A stretch of 64,000 nt of DNA, from contig JAWQUS010000010.1 in the NCBI GenBank assembly GCA_036365455.1, positions 23,236,501-23,300,500 of the forward strand. Reading direction: 5' to 3'. The notes under the pieces were generated by a model that was not told the DNA's origin, made no database searches, and worked only from the letters and a program-made list of their open reading frames with translations. Positions 51,600-62,130 of the stretch are shown in pieces (the first letter of the stretch is position 1; each line of letters opens with the position of its first letter). The stretch is from Macrosoma leucophasiata (Eukaryota; Arthropoda; Insecta; Lepidoptera; Hedylidae). Position numbers and translations under genes: made by a program.

Positions 51600-52860
51600 A
51601 ATTATGGCATAAATCGTTCCTTATGACACATAACACTTCAGATCATCTTCGAGAAAAAGACTTTGTCCAACAAAGACGGATGGATGGTGGTGGTGGTGGT
51701 CGTTTTGGTGGCATTGGTGGTGTTGGCATTGGTGGTGTTGGTAGTGGTGGTGGTGGTGGTGGCGTAGGTGGCGTTGGTAGCGTTGGTGTCGTTGGTGTCG
51801 TTGGTGACGTTGGTGTCGTTGATGAATCACCGATGGTAAATTCAAAGCATTAATTAAACGCACTCTATGTAAAAAGGCTTACTATAAACTCGAGGACTAT
51901 CTCAAGGATAGAAATGTTTGGCTAAATGCTGATCTAGCTCCACAAAGGTGTTAAATGTAATAATCAAAGTGTAATGTTGATATTATATTGTTAATTTTAA
52001 GCTTGTTTAAATTATGGAAAATTGTAAAGATATGCGAGAGATATTTTTAAAAGAGCCGACTGAGTTTTTTCCGGCCAGTTTTTCTCAGATCATATTGGCC
52101 TTTGGAACTTTGCCGGTGAATGACAAGGAATGACTCTTTTTCATTTCTTTTTACTCTTTGTTATCAGTTTGTAAAGGGGAAATGAGACATTCTACTAATA
52201 TACTTTTTACATTAGTTTATTATATTTAGTTTTATCTTAGTGATATTCTTGACTTTACATATATTTTTTGTCTTGTTTGACATGTATATCAATTGTTATT
52301 CACTTTAATTTATTTTGTTTGTTTTTGACGTGTCATAAGAGGTGCCTGTCGCCCTAAATGAATAAATGAGTTTTTGATTCTGATTCTGATATCATTGGTG
52401 TCGTTGGTGGCGTAGGTGTTGTTGCTGACTCTCGTGGTGGTGTTGGTGGCGATGTGTTAGTGGTCGTGGTTCTTAGTGGCTATGGAGGCATTGGTAGCAT
52501 TGGTGACGTTGGTGGTGTTTTTGGTAGTCTTGGAGGCGTTGGTGGCATTGGCTGTGGTGGTGGTGGTGGTTCTGGGGGCGTTGGTGTCATTCGTTGCATT
52601 GGTGGCGTAGGTCTTTGATGATTTTGGTTTTGGTGGTGGCGTTGATGGCGTTGGTGGCGTTTGGGTGGTGACGGTGGTGGAGGTGGTAGTGGTAGCAGTG
52701 GTGGTGGTAATAGTGGTGGTGGTAACGAAGGTGGTGATGGTAGTGGTGGTGTTGGTGGCATTAGTGGAAGAAAATGCACAATGTTAATATTATTTTTTTC
52801 TCTTCTGCCGGCTCTTACGGAGTGCATTTATTATGTGTTCTCTATGTGTTCTGTTCTGTT
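51600..52860 (+). repeat. GGT/GGC minisatellite element, plus copy, interrupted
   Basis: Degenerate GGTGGC/GGTGTT arrays lie at 51,682-51,828 and 52,389-52,775. The unique flank (AGAAAATGCACAATGTTAAT, CTTCTGCCGGCTC) lies at 52,768-52,830. A LINE 3' end (51,838-52,392) sits between the two array halves. Gly/Val and Pro frames here are low-complexity artefacts. Confidence 0.8.
51838..52392 (+). pseudogene. LINE 3' end: C-terminal peptide plus 3' UTR with GATTCT tail
   Basis: The frame 51,841-51,954 reads FKALIKRTLCKKAYYKLEDY and LKDRNVWLNADLAPQRC, then stops. The 37-residue peptide has the look of the conserved extreme C-terminus (KKAYY..EDYL.D) found in some insect LINEs. About 430 bp of AT-rich 3' UTR follow, with GGTGCCTGTCGCCCTAAATG near the end and a TTTGATTCTGATTCTGAT microsatellite tail. 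The insertion lies inside the GGT array, so it is younger than the array. Family assignment is inference. Confidence 0.5.
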
Positions 52861-53235
52861 TACACTAGTTGACTGAAACTATACAAAACTTTACAATAAA
52901 TGTCTGTAAAAAAAATATTATGCATAGAAGTTTAAAATGGCCTTTTCGAATGGTCATTTGTAGGTTGTAGATACTTACACCACTGCGCGTTTAAAGACAT
53001 AATTAGCAATATTTGCAATCCTAGCAGGCTGTGTGCTTTTATACCCGATGGCCATACGTCTAATATCGTGTACAGAGAAACATACCTAACTGTAAAGTAA
53101 ATTTTTTTAGCAACCCAAAAGTGTTTATGATTTAAAATTAAGCAAAATGTATGTCCAAAAGCGCTGCCTAAATTCCCAAAGTCACTATTTCACGCGAACC
53201 AAGATGCGAGCAAGGCTAGTATATAATAAAATAAA
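52861..53235. other. AT-rich, no feature seen
   Basis: The left edge (TTTACAATAAATGTCTG) resembles the block after 45.4 kb; the rest has no repeat or frame. Confidence 0.4.
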
Positions 53236-53345
53236 TTACGCTTACACTCACAGTCGCACACTAGGTATAAACCTGTGTCGTGGGTGCCGTTGTACACATA
53301 CAACACATTCACAAACACCCAGACCCGAAACAATTAACTCTAGGC
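53236..53345 (-). mobile_element. tSINE-1 3' part
   Basis: TTACGCTTACACTCACAGTC, AACCTGTGTCGTGGGTGCCG and CACAAACACCCAGACCCGAA, reverse of 44.0-44.14 kb; the tRNA head is absent. Confidence 0.75.
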
Positions 53346-53355
53346 CATACAAATT

Positions 53356-53633
53356 TACTCGTGGTAGAGCTCCAGTGACGGAGCTTGCGGGCGTAGGCAC
53401 CACCGCATTATTTAATATACTTGCCGCTAAATGTTTGTGTTCAGCACTATCGTGTTCCGGTCAGGTGGTACGGCCCTGTAATTTCCGGCACAGAAGCATA
53501 ACGCCTTAGGCCTCAGGAGTGGCAACGCATTTGCATTTTGACCTCTGGTCTTTGTGTGGGTGTCTATAGGCTGCAATCATCACTTAACATCAATGTGAAC
53601 TGCTGCTTGTTTACCACTTCCAATACATAAAAA
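53356..53633 (+). mobile_element. R290, near full length
   Basis: CTCGTGGTAGAGCTCCAGTG to CCACTTCCAATACATAAAAA. Confidence 0.92.
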
Positions 53634-53640
53634 AATAATA

Positions 53641-53778
53641 ACACCTTCTGAGGCCTAAGCCTCAGAAGTGGTAACGCATTTGCATTCTGACCTTTGGGGG
53701 GTGTCTATAGGCTACAGTTATCACTTAATATCAATGTGAACTGCATGCTTGTTTGCCACTTTCAATACATAAAAAAAA
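53641..53778 (+). mobile_element. R290 3' half, directly downstream of another
   Basis: ACACCTTCTGAGGCCTAAGC to CACTTTCAATACATAAAAAAA. A palindromic TTCTGAGGCCTAAGCCTCAGAA marks its start, a further snap-back-like junction. Confidence 0.88.
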
Positions 53779-53846
53779 TAGTTAAACCCAGTTTATAGAT
53801 TAAACTTACTTAGTGTGAGTATTCACAGACTGTTACTTAGTGTGAA

Positions 53847-54003
53847 TAGTTCAGTTCGGAGAGAGTCACGGACCGCACTACGACTTTAGTTTGAACAAAG
53901 TACGCTTAGAACTGTCAAAATTCATACTTTACTGACAGTTATAAGCGTACTTTGCTCAGACTAAAGTCGTAGTGCGGTCTGTGACTCTCTCCGAACTCAA
54001 CTA
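53847..54003. mobile_element. Foldback element, ~70-bp arms
   Basis: TAGTTCAGTTCGGAGAGAGT.. to GAACTGTCA (53,847-53,917) is repeated inverted at 53,933-54,003 with few mismatches and a 15-bp loop. It is non-coding and probably a MITE made almost entirely of TIR. Confidence 0.92.
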
Positions 54004-54890
54004 CTGCACTGGTCTCCATATATTATCTATTAGTTTATATGAGATTACATTCTGAGCTACGCGACACTGTCGCGGAAGCAAATAGAAAATTGAGAAATAT
54101 GGTGATGCGGCAGCACGAGCCGCTGAACAACAGCCGAGTTCGAAATCATACCTTTAGACTTCAGCTAAGAACGGTTTCTGCGACAAAACCGGATAAAGGA
54201 AGGAATGAAATTCATAGAGGTCCATGTGTTCATAGAAGTTTATAAAGTCCATTCCTTAAGGAACCGTAAAGTAGGTAAATTATACTTATAACCTTACAAA
54301 TTTAGGCATAATTTTGTTCAAAAGTTTGCAATAATGAAATAACCTAGCCCGTCTAAAATTATATGAACCGAATTCAAATAAGTATTCGAATAATATATTA
54401 TTTTATGATTTTAAATAGAGTGAATAGTTTTTCACAATAATTGTAATTTGCGTTTATTCCTCAAAAATTGAAAAAGTACAGGAAAAAACACTATTCGTTA
54501 GAATATTATACGAGTACAACAATTTCCTTGTTTGGTATCATCATAATAGTATTCCAAACTTTTTTTTGCAGTATTATCCTGTTAAATATTAACTCTATCT
54601 ACGACTTTTTTGAATAAAATTGTACAAAAAAAACTGATTAAAAAAAAACTACTTTGGGTTAACACTTTTTTTCACAATTACAGCTTATAATTGGAATGTT
54701 ACAGATATAAAATTTCACATACATAGGTATATATATATATTTTGAAATGTCTAAAATGATCTATTAATAAAAAACATCCATAACGACATAAAATTAAACA
54801 AGCAGAAACGTGCTCAGCTATTGAATCATCAATATTCAAATCACAATATTAAGAAACCAATAAATTAGCATGCGATATCTCAAATAGCAC
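54004..54890. other. AT-rich upstream DNA; small unassigned frame
   Basis: 54,039-54,245 is a 68-codon plus-strand frame starting with a real ATG (MRLHSELRDTVAEANRKLRN). It has no domain known to me and no splice or polyadenylation support. The rest is low-complexity AT-rich DNA before the GC island. Confidence 0.35.
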
Positions 54891-55165
54891 GCGCCGCATA
54901 AATTACCTCACGACAACGCGCCGACACGAGAAAAAAATCCCGATAGGGTGGCGGGTAGCGCACCCCGTAGATAATTACAAAGCGTTCGCAAATTAATCAT
55001 CGCGCGAGATAAATCGGCGCGTGGCCGCACCGCCGCACGAATCGCAGACTATTTCTGTGTAGGCGGCGCGTGAATCAGCGTGGGGCCAGTCGCGCGTCGA
55101 CTGCGATCGTGCGAGGGCGGCTGCGATGCAGTGAACGTGTCGCGACAGTGCGCTGCGATGGCGCG
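54890..55165 (+). promoter_or_regulatory. CpG-rich promoter/5' UTR region of the vein-like gene, with two uORFs
   Basis: Composition switches abruptly from AT-rich to CpG-rich (many CGCG, GCGC words). No TATA box was seen, as is common in developmental genes. Two minimal uORFs precede the coding start: ATG CAG TGA (55,126-55,134) and ATG GCG CGA TGA (55,158-55,169). The second stop overlaps the main ATG in an ATGA arrangement, which would favour termination-reinitiation or lower output. The transcription start cannot be placed. Confidence 0.5.
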
Positions 55166-55580
55166 ATGAAGACGTGCGGGCGCGCGGCGTTTTGCTGGGC
55201 CCTGCTGTGCCTCGCTGGCGGCCTGGCGGCGCCGCGCCGCCTCTACTGCGAGCGGGCGGACGTCGCATGGCGGGCCTACCGCGCCCCCGCCGCGTTCGAG
55301 GCGCGCGTGCAGTCGCTCGCCCCCGACGCCGCCACCGTGCAGGTCCAGCGCGTCCTCCGCCGCCAGGGCCGCTGGCCCCGCGAGGACGACATCATACGAC
55401 TCAAACTGCCCCACGAACCCCTCGAGTGCTCCGGACGTTTCGAAGTGCCGTTGAAAAATCGAAGGAACTATATCGTGTTCGCCGAACGCCGCGGCCACGC
55501 CGCCGTCGCTCTCGGCCCGCCGCTGCGCCGCACCGGCAAGCTGATCCGCAGGATCCGCGCGGTCTACAAGAAAGGCTACA
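55166..55580 (+). CDS. vn: Vein-like neuregulin/EGFR ligand, first coding exon
   Basis: The exon encodes 138 residues plus one base, then a GT donor at 55,581 (ACA|GTGAGT). The ATG at 55,166 is chosen because it opens a clear signal peptide (MKTCGRAAFCWALLCLAGGL, cleavage near residue 22). The longer frame to 55,070 would start at GTG. After the signal come two cysteines (28 and 88), a basic, strand-rich stretch (AAFEARVQSL, ATVQVQRVLRR, DDIIRLKLP) and ECSGRFEVPLKNRRNYIVFA. It ends TGKLIRRIRAVYKKGY. The order and spacing (Cys, an EARV block, VQV..V, LKL, C-x-R..L...Y-I-F, an R-rich end) resemble the N-terminal segment before the Ig domain in type II neuregulins and insect Vein. The Ig and EGF domains expected downstream are not in the window. 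Vein is a secreted EGFR ligand acting in patterning and growth. The assignment rests on recalled family pattern, not a search; another secreted protein is possible. Codon use is extremely GC-rich compared with the surroundings. Confidence 0.65.
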
Positions 55581-57534
55581 GTGAGTGCTTTGTGATTTCC
55601 TAGTGGCATCGAAGTTGAGGTGTCGGTGACGGGTGGAGTGCCGAGTTTTTATGTAACACCCGATATTTCAACTTCTATGTCTGCATGAATGCGGATGATC
55701 TGGTTCATCCGGAATGAGGTTGAATTCGCCGAGCGAACTCGGCAGTCGTGTGCCTTGGCCCGTACTCCGGCTATAGTACACGGCAATAAATTTTACTGCT
55801 AACAAATATGCGATGGCAGGTGTATCTTACGAACAAGTAGCCATTATGAAACCATTTTAGGCGCAGTGTAAATAGTGGTCGCGTCAAGACCAGCGTGGTT
55901 ACTACGACAAAACATACGTGCGCTAAACACGATCGCAGCACTCATTATGCACCCTTCATAAACGCTCAGTTGGATAAGGAAACGGTTCTCTCGTTGAATT
56001 TATATCTTTTTAACTCTATTTAAACGTTGTATACCGATTTCGTAATATCTTGATGCATCTTTATTCGTTATGTGTAATTAAGACGTTCTTATTGTTTTGA
56101 ACAGTTATTTAATTACGTTATTAGCAGCAGAAAGTTGGTCTAATCAGAGCAATTCAACAAGTTAGTTCAGAGAAAATACGATTACTAAGTAAATTCTTAA
56201 TTATACATTTTGAACGAAGACTAAAAACAGTGCGGATAAATCAGTCATTTTTGAAATCAGCAATATTAACAGCAAAGATACGTACAGACATTCCATGTAC
56301 ATCGGTTTATAAAGTACGCAGTAGTGTCATTGGCTAAGCATTTAAGATCCCGATCTAACTATGCTAGTGGATCAGTAAAACGAGGTGTTTAATGAAACGA
56401 ATGCCAGACATCAGCTTCAAGTATTGAACTAGACAGAATTATAGTTTGAATTTTTTCTTTACTCTGTTCCATATAGTTTTTCTATAAATCTTAGAATAAA
56501 CAGAATCTTTTATCAAGTAGTGCTGAACTCGTCTCAATTGTTGAGTACTATGGATTAAGATCCGTAGTTTCAGATACAATTCAAACAATTCAGATTCCAT
56601 ATTTTTCTTACTATAATAATAATACTTTTTTATCACTAGTAGGTATATAACCTTGAACGCGAATTATTATCATTTAAAATAATACTTATTCCATAATAGA
56701 ATTGAAATTCATGTTTTATACCTAGCTTGTTTCTTCCATCAGTTTTTTCCGCTATTATTTCAAGTACAAGAAAATAGAATATAGAATTTAACCATGAAAT
56801 ACATTTAAAGACATAATTCTAGATACTATAAAAAATACCGTAACAATACAATTTGAAGTTTATCGAGGATTAGAATCATGAATAAATTATCTTACAATTA
56901 TGTATAAAAACTGTTAGGTAAGCAAAAAGTTTTACCAGATGTTAACAATTTTATTGTAAGTAAGTCAGTATTTTAGATGGCATGACTGACAATTAATGAT
57001 TTCTTTATTGACAGTAAATCACTTAATCAATATGACTACCAACGAAAACAATCTAACGAGACTATTATAATATTAAAAAGCCATATCTGAAACATTAATT
57101 ATTGTTTAACAACTTTAAGCTCATCATTAGACATAATTCAAATGCCCGGTGTATTAGGAGTTGAATAAAAAAAATATGCTATGATAATTTCAATTAAATA
57201 CAACAGGTGTGAATTTCGATAATTAATTCGGTGTCCATAAAAAGTTTAATGTTAAAATAGTGTAAAGTGGATTCAAGACAGATAATTATTCAAATTGCGT
57301 CTATAAATAATTTTCTCTCATTATATTTCCCCACGTGACGTCAACTATTTATGTGTGTATTTAGAGTATTTGATCGGCTGCGCCAATAAATGTTTTTCTT
57401 CTTTTTCTTCTATGTGCGGAACCATTTTTATGTGACTGGTTCTCATTGATTCAAAATGTAGACTATATTTTTAATCAACAAATGTTTGTATAATAATAGG
57501 TTTAGCAAAATATTTATATCCTAATTTTAGTTAA
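55581..57534 (+). other. First intron of the vein-like gene, 5' part
   Basis: It starts with the donor GTGAGTGCTTTG. No repeats were recognised to 57,534; AT content rises from about 55,800 onward. TGACGTCA overlapping CACGTGACGTCA occurs at 57,333-57,343. No second exon was recognised. Confidence 0.5.
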
Positions 57535-58048
57535 AAAGCGGGCTCGACCGTACATAACGCTGTACTTACTCCAACGCTTTTATATGGATGCGAGAGCTGG
57601 GTATGCAGGAAAGAGCATGAAAGTAAGTTGAACGCGGTCGAGATGAGATCTTTGCGCAAGATCTGCGGTGTATCACTCACCGATCGCGTTCGTAATGAAG
57701 ATGTAAGAAAGAGACTTTGTGTGAATGATAGTATCGGTGTAAAAATGAAAAAAGGCATGCTCCGATGGTTCGGGCATATAGAAAGAATGTCGAATGAGCG
57801 AATGACTAAACAGATATACAATGCGAATGTGGATGGTTGCAGAGGCCCAGGAAGACCAAGGCTGACCTACCATGACCAAATAGGTCGAGTTCTGTCTGAT
57901 GGTGGGGTCAAAAGTCTTAGGAATCGGCGTGCATGTATGAAGAGAATGATGACGGTAGACGAGGCACGAGAGGTTTGTCAGAACCGGGATATCTGGCGCT
58001 CTACACTCTCTGCCTACCCCGTTAGGGACCTGGCGTGAAGATACAATA
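57535..58048 (+). pseudogene. RTE-type LINE 3' end, youngest copy, inside the vein-like intron
   Basis: The open frame from about 57,556 to the stop at 58,036-58,038 is uninterrupted. It reads VLTPTLLYGCESWVCRKEHE, SKLNAVEMRSLRKICGVSLT, DRVRNEDVRKRLCVNDS, MLRWFGHIERMSNERMTKQI, GRPRLTYHDQIGRVLSDGG, VKSLRNRRACMKRMMTVDEA, then REVCQNRDIWRSTLSAYPVR and DLA. LLYG.ESW and MLRWFGH are signature blocks of the RTE reverse-transcriptase C-terminus. The 5' truncation removes the endonuclease and RT catalytic core, so it cannot move by itself. The 3' end lacks the tetranucleotide tail of the 12-kb copy. It differs from the 12.4 and 36.4 kb copies at only a few bases. Confidence 0.88.
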
Positions 58049-60089
58049 GTTAAAAAGACTTATGTCGCAAAAGTCGTAATATTTAAATTATTACGCAAAT
58101 TCAATTTAAACTTGTGAAAGAGCATACAATTGATTTCTGTTATTAATATTAAATGTCCCGTGTTAATATATTGGCAATTAAAAAAAACCTTCATCGTCCA
58201 TTCAAAATTTAGAATTGACAACAAAAAAATAACAAGGTCATTGTTTCTATGTAATAAATTAAAACAAGCATTAAAAATATAATTAAATGGGTCACCAAAT
58301 GAAAAAGAAATAACTAAGCTTCTTTGAAAAGATCTACGTCTCACGATCAGCGGTGACTAACCAGGGAAGAGCCTCCGCAAACTACTGAGCAAGTGCCAAA
58401 AATTGCCTATGTTCACGTAAGAGGTAACGCTACATTTGACAGACAAGCACGGACAGGTCGCAACTGGAGCATGCGATGACGTCACCCATTGATCTACCAT
58501 CGGCCACAGTACATCTGAATCCAAACACACCTCTGCAACATTTTTGATACACGTGTATCAACCAGGAAACTAGAAGCAATTGTTTGAATTGAGATAGAAA
58601 TAAGAGACATAGTTGAAAAAACTCTTCAAAAATTCCGTCATTTTTACGAAAATCTCAAGACTGGTGTTATCAGATATTATGGTAATTTTTTAATGAAGTC
58701 ATTGCTAAAAATTCTAATTATTCAGAATAGATATAAAACTAGCATTTGAAAATGGAAATGGAACTTAATCGATGTTTCAATGTTTATATTAAAATTTTGG
58801 CTAAATTTCTTGCTATAAAAATTATTTAGAATTTCATAAAATGATACCAAAATAAGAAAACTAACAATCTAATCAAAGATAACATACTTACATAAAACAA
58901 TCATGATTATAATACATTTAAATGTACATATAATTTGTAAAGTGGACTTATGACATTTAATATGTATGCTATTACAGAAGAAACAATTTGTTTTTTTTTA
59001 AATAAAAAAAAATACTTTTGGCTGGTGTACTTATGTATAAAAGCATGGTTAACACAAAATCCGTTATCTGCTGAAACACTTTATAAATGAGTATCCTAAA
59101 ACTCCTATGACATAGCCCGCAATATAGTAAAGATATTTTTATTAAAATGTTATCAAACTTGAATTTAAATATGGCCTAATATTATGAAGTTGAAAACTAG
59201 GATCGTTGCCAAGTTTGTATCAGTTGCTACCTAGACTTGTTTGATTCAGACATTTTTTTATATGATTCGTGAAAATATTTTTCTGAATCTGATATTATTT
59301 AAGACAAACTGGCGCCTGCCTGTAGTTTTCATCGCGTTATTTTAATTTTGAATTTAAAAGCATTCTATTTCAAAAATGTATTCAATTAATTTAGTTGATT
59401 GAACTTGTTTCCACGGAAACTTTCCAGAAATTTCAATTGATACCTTTTTATCTAATGTTCAAAAATTACAGTAACAACTCGTGCTAAATTCCTAATGAAA
59501 TCTGGATCGTGCTGCGTGGTACCATAGAAAAACAAACATAAATAAATTGTTAAAATTTCTCCATTGAGCTAATACAAAGCAGCAAAGATTTTAAAAATAA
59601 AAATTGAAAAGAAAAGTCTAATCTATTCTACAAAACTTATAATAATAACGTAATGTTTACAATTAGTATTTCAGTACTTTGATATTCTGAGTAAAGATTT
59701 TTGAATCCATGCATGATCAGAAACATATCGAACTTGTTCATGGGTAGCAGAAGTAAGTTCTTATTAGAATCGGCGTTGTTCTAATTTCTGTAAAGATAGA
59801 ACAGAAATTCTACTTATCTCTCAGAGCAAAAATTGTTGACAAAAATATACACATGTTAATGCAGTTGAAATCTGAAATGAAATAGTTTATTTCAAATTGG
59901 ATTCTAACAAACTTTTTTAAGTGATTACGACACTTAAAAAAAGTTTGTACACTCTACAAACTATGTAGAGTGAATAATTTTTAATAATAATTCAATAAGT
60001 ACCTATTAATCATATAATAACATTTCATTAACAAAATTATCACCATTCTCAAATAGTTTGATTTCTTCATGTAGAAGAAATAGATAAAT
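58049..60089 (+). other. Intronic AT-rich DNA, no repeat or exon recognised
   Basis: A patch around 58,340-58,560 is less AT-rich and contains TGACGTCA (58,477-58,484). A near-perfect 16-17 bp inverted repeat (CAAACTTTTTTAAGTG) lies at about 59,909-59,950. No frame or splice pair stands out. Confidence 0.4.
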
Positions 60090-60545
60090 TTCTTCGTCAT
60101 AATCACAGTCAGTCAGCAGACTTCCAAGTACTATCACTACTGAGAACCCTGCTACTAAACAAACTCAGTATGGTGCCCTTTTTAATAAAAACTTGAATCT
60201 AATATAGTTTAGATAAATTAAAGATCAAATAGAATATGCAAATGTAAACAAACGCCCATGGAATGGAATAATCTATGAGTCTATGAACAAATGCATATAA
60301 ATATCGATAAAAAACCGAACACAATGATAAAAAAATAACACAAGCAAACGACAACAGGTATACCAGTGTATGTTGCGGCAGTCCTTACAATCAGCACCCG
60401 TTCACGAGTATGACGAATATGGAAGCCATTTCTCTTCTCGATCATTTTTAAGGGAAGTGAGCAACCTATCACACGACGCCGCACAAGGCAGGAAGGAATA
60501 AAAAACACATTCATTGTCGGTTGAAGTTCGACAAGAAAAAGCATG
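60090..60545 (-). repeat. Repeat X, intronic minus-strand copy
   Basis: Right to left: GGCGTCGTGTGATAGG, GATCGAGAAGAGAAATGG, CGTGAACGGGTGCTGATTGT, then TAGCAGGGTTCTCAGTAGTG and CAGTCAGTCAGCAG at the left end. This is the partner of 41,800-42,245. The 91-codon minus frame here is incidental. Confidence 0.75.
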
Positions 60546-62130
60546 TAAAAGTACACTTTAATTCAATGTATCGCTAAATCTGAACATTTATTTCTAAGGA
60601 ATTTATCATATTTTTTCTCTCTCCAGTCAACTGAATAAAATTGTGAAAAATATTTAAGAACAAAGAATCTTTCAATCTACGATTATACAATTAGTTGGGC
60701 GTCCTTAAGAGTTAAGCACCTCAGCTAGTGGCGCTTTCTTGTTTACATTCGACGCGTGGTGAACAGAGTGTTTATCTTCTGGATGCTATCCGTCGTTTTT
60801 TCCTTTGTTAATGTTCGTTTCACTTTCATTATTGGATTGTAAATCTGTCTCGGCTGGTTTGATGTGAGAACTGTTAGTCATCGTGTCAAAACTGGAATTC
60901 CAATCAATTATTTCTGTAAACATTGCATGTTTATTGAACTATTAAATGTGCGTTGATACGCGGTTTTAAGATTGGTAGTGAAAACGATTTTTATTTTGCA
61001 CCGGCTAATGTTTGTATTTTCGTGTGCGTATATAACACATAGCTCTAGGTAATGTATAAATTAAAGGTATCGAATTAAATAGTTAATAAGCAATGTCTTC
61101 CGAAATGAATCACATATTGAAAAGATTTTTACTATAACAATATGTTTGTTGTCGTTCAATCAAAGAACGCGTAATAAATACTTCAGGGTCTAGTATTTAA
61201 CTTATATTTAATTTCCAGAAACTTTTACGTATTACTGATTTAGAATAAGCTCTGGCGCCTGATTATTGGCGTAGTTGTAAAAACACGCTAATCCAACTCA
61301 GATGGTAACCCAGAAAATCTATTGACAATAGATTCGTATTTCAACCTATTTCTACTACTTAATCTGCTATGCGTCGAAGGACTTAACAGTAATGTTTGAC
61401 AATAAGCTTAGCAGTCCAATTAATTACCTATTGGATGATAATAAAGTTCTATTTAGAGAATGTTTTAAAGCTAAGAGTTAAAAATGTCATTTCTAAATTG
61501 ATGAGTAGGTCATTGACCAAAATCACGTTGCAAATTTTGACAAGATTGAAATTTTAGTAAACAGTCGTTAATGACACAAGTGTAAGTGAACTTTTGATAG
61601 CTACAAAAACAAATTTTCGTCATGAACTCGATCATTGACATTGCTTCCCATTAATCGAAATGTTTACTGTTATTAAAATATTTGTCACTACCAAAAACGT
61701 TCTTGACTTAGATCATGCTATCAATTAGAATTAATTTGTTTAATCACTATTATTTTAGATAATTTCTAAAACAAGCTAAGATTCAAAATTAATAATATGT
61801 AGTATAAAAATGTTGTAATATGCCAGGTTGCCTATCATAGCCAAATAGCTAGTAAGCACGTCGATAAAATTCTCTTTGATCTGTTTATATTTGTTTCATT
61901 TATTTTCAGCAACTCTAGGAATGTTGTAAAAGAAATTGTTAACTCGCTAATTGTTTTGATATGTGTATTTGGCAACGTTTTGTAATTAAACTTTCATAGA
62001 TTATTTTGCTTGTGTGAAAATCCCATCGTCTTAAAATTTTCATTTTGCTGGAGTTCAGAATCGTATAAACCATGTCTGAACTTTATTATTTTATAAAACA
62101 ATTGTAAAGTTCATACCCAATCACCGCGAT
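60546..62130 (+). other. Intronic AT-rich DNA with a less AT-rich patch
   Basis: 60,690-60,860 is more balanced in composition (CATTCGACGCGTGGTGAACA, ATGCTATCCGTCGTTTTTTC) and could be a conserved regulatory patch or an alternative first exon. No frame supports coding. The remainder shows nothing. Confidence 0.35.

Noticed and set aside
51596..52876. Gly/Val-rich and Pro-rich frames
   Set aside because: They arise from the GGT/GGC minisatellite; a silk- or cuticle-like gene was considered, but there is no signal peptide or consistent repeat unit, and a LINE end interrupts the array.
55174..55584. 136-codon alternative plus-strand frame rich in Arg and Pro
   Set aside because: It is a shifted reading of the same GC-rich exon. 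The other frame has a signal peptide, cysteines and a splice donor in register.
55049..55609. 186-codon open frame on the minus strand across the vein-like exon
   Set aside because: It is the antisense shadow of a GC-rich exon, where stops are rare on both strands; it has no signal or domain and no splice logic.
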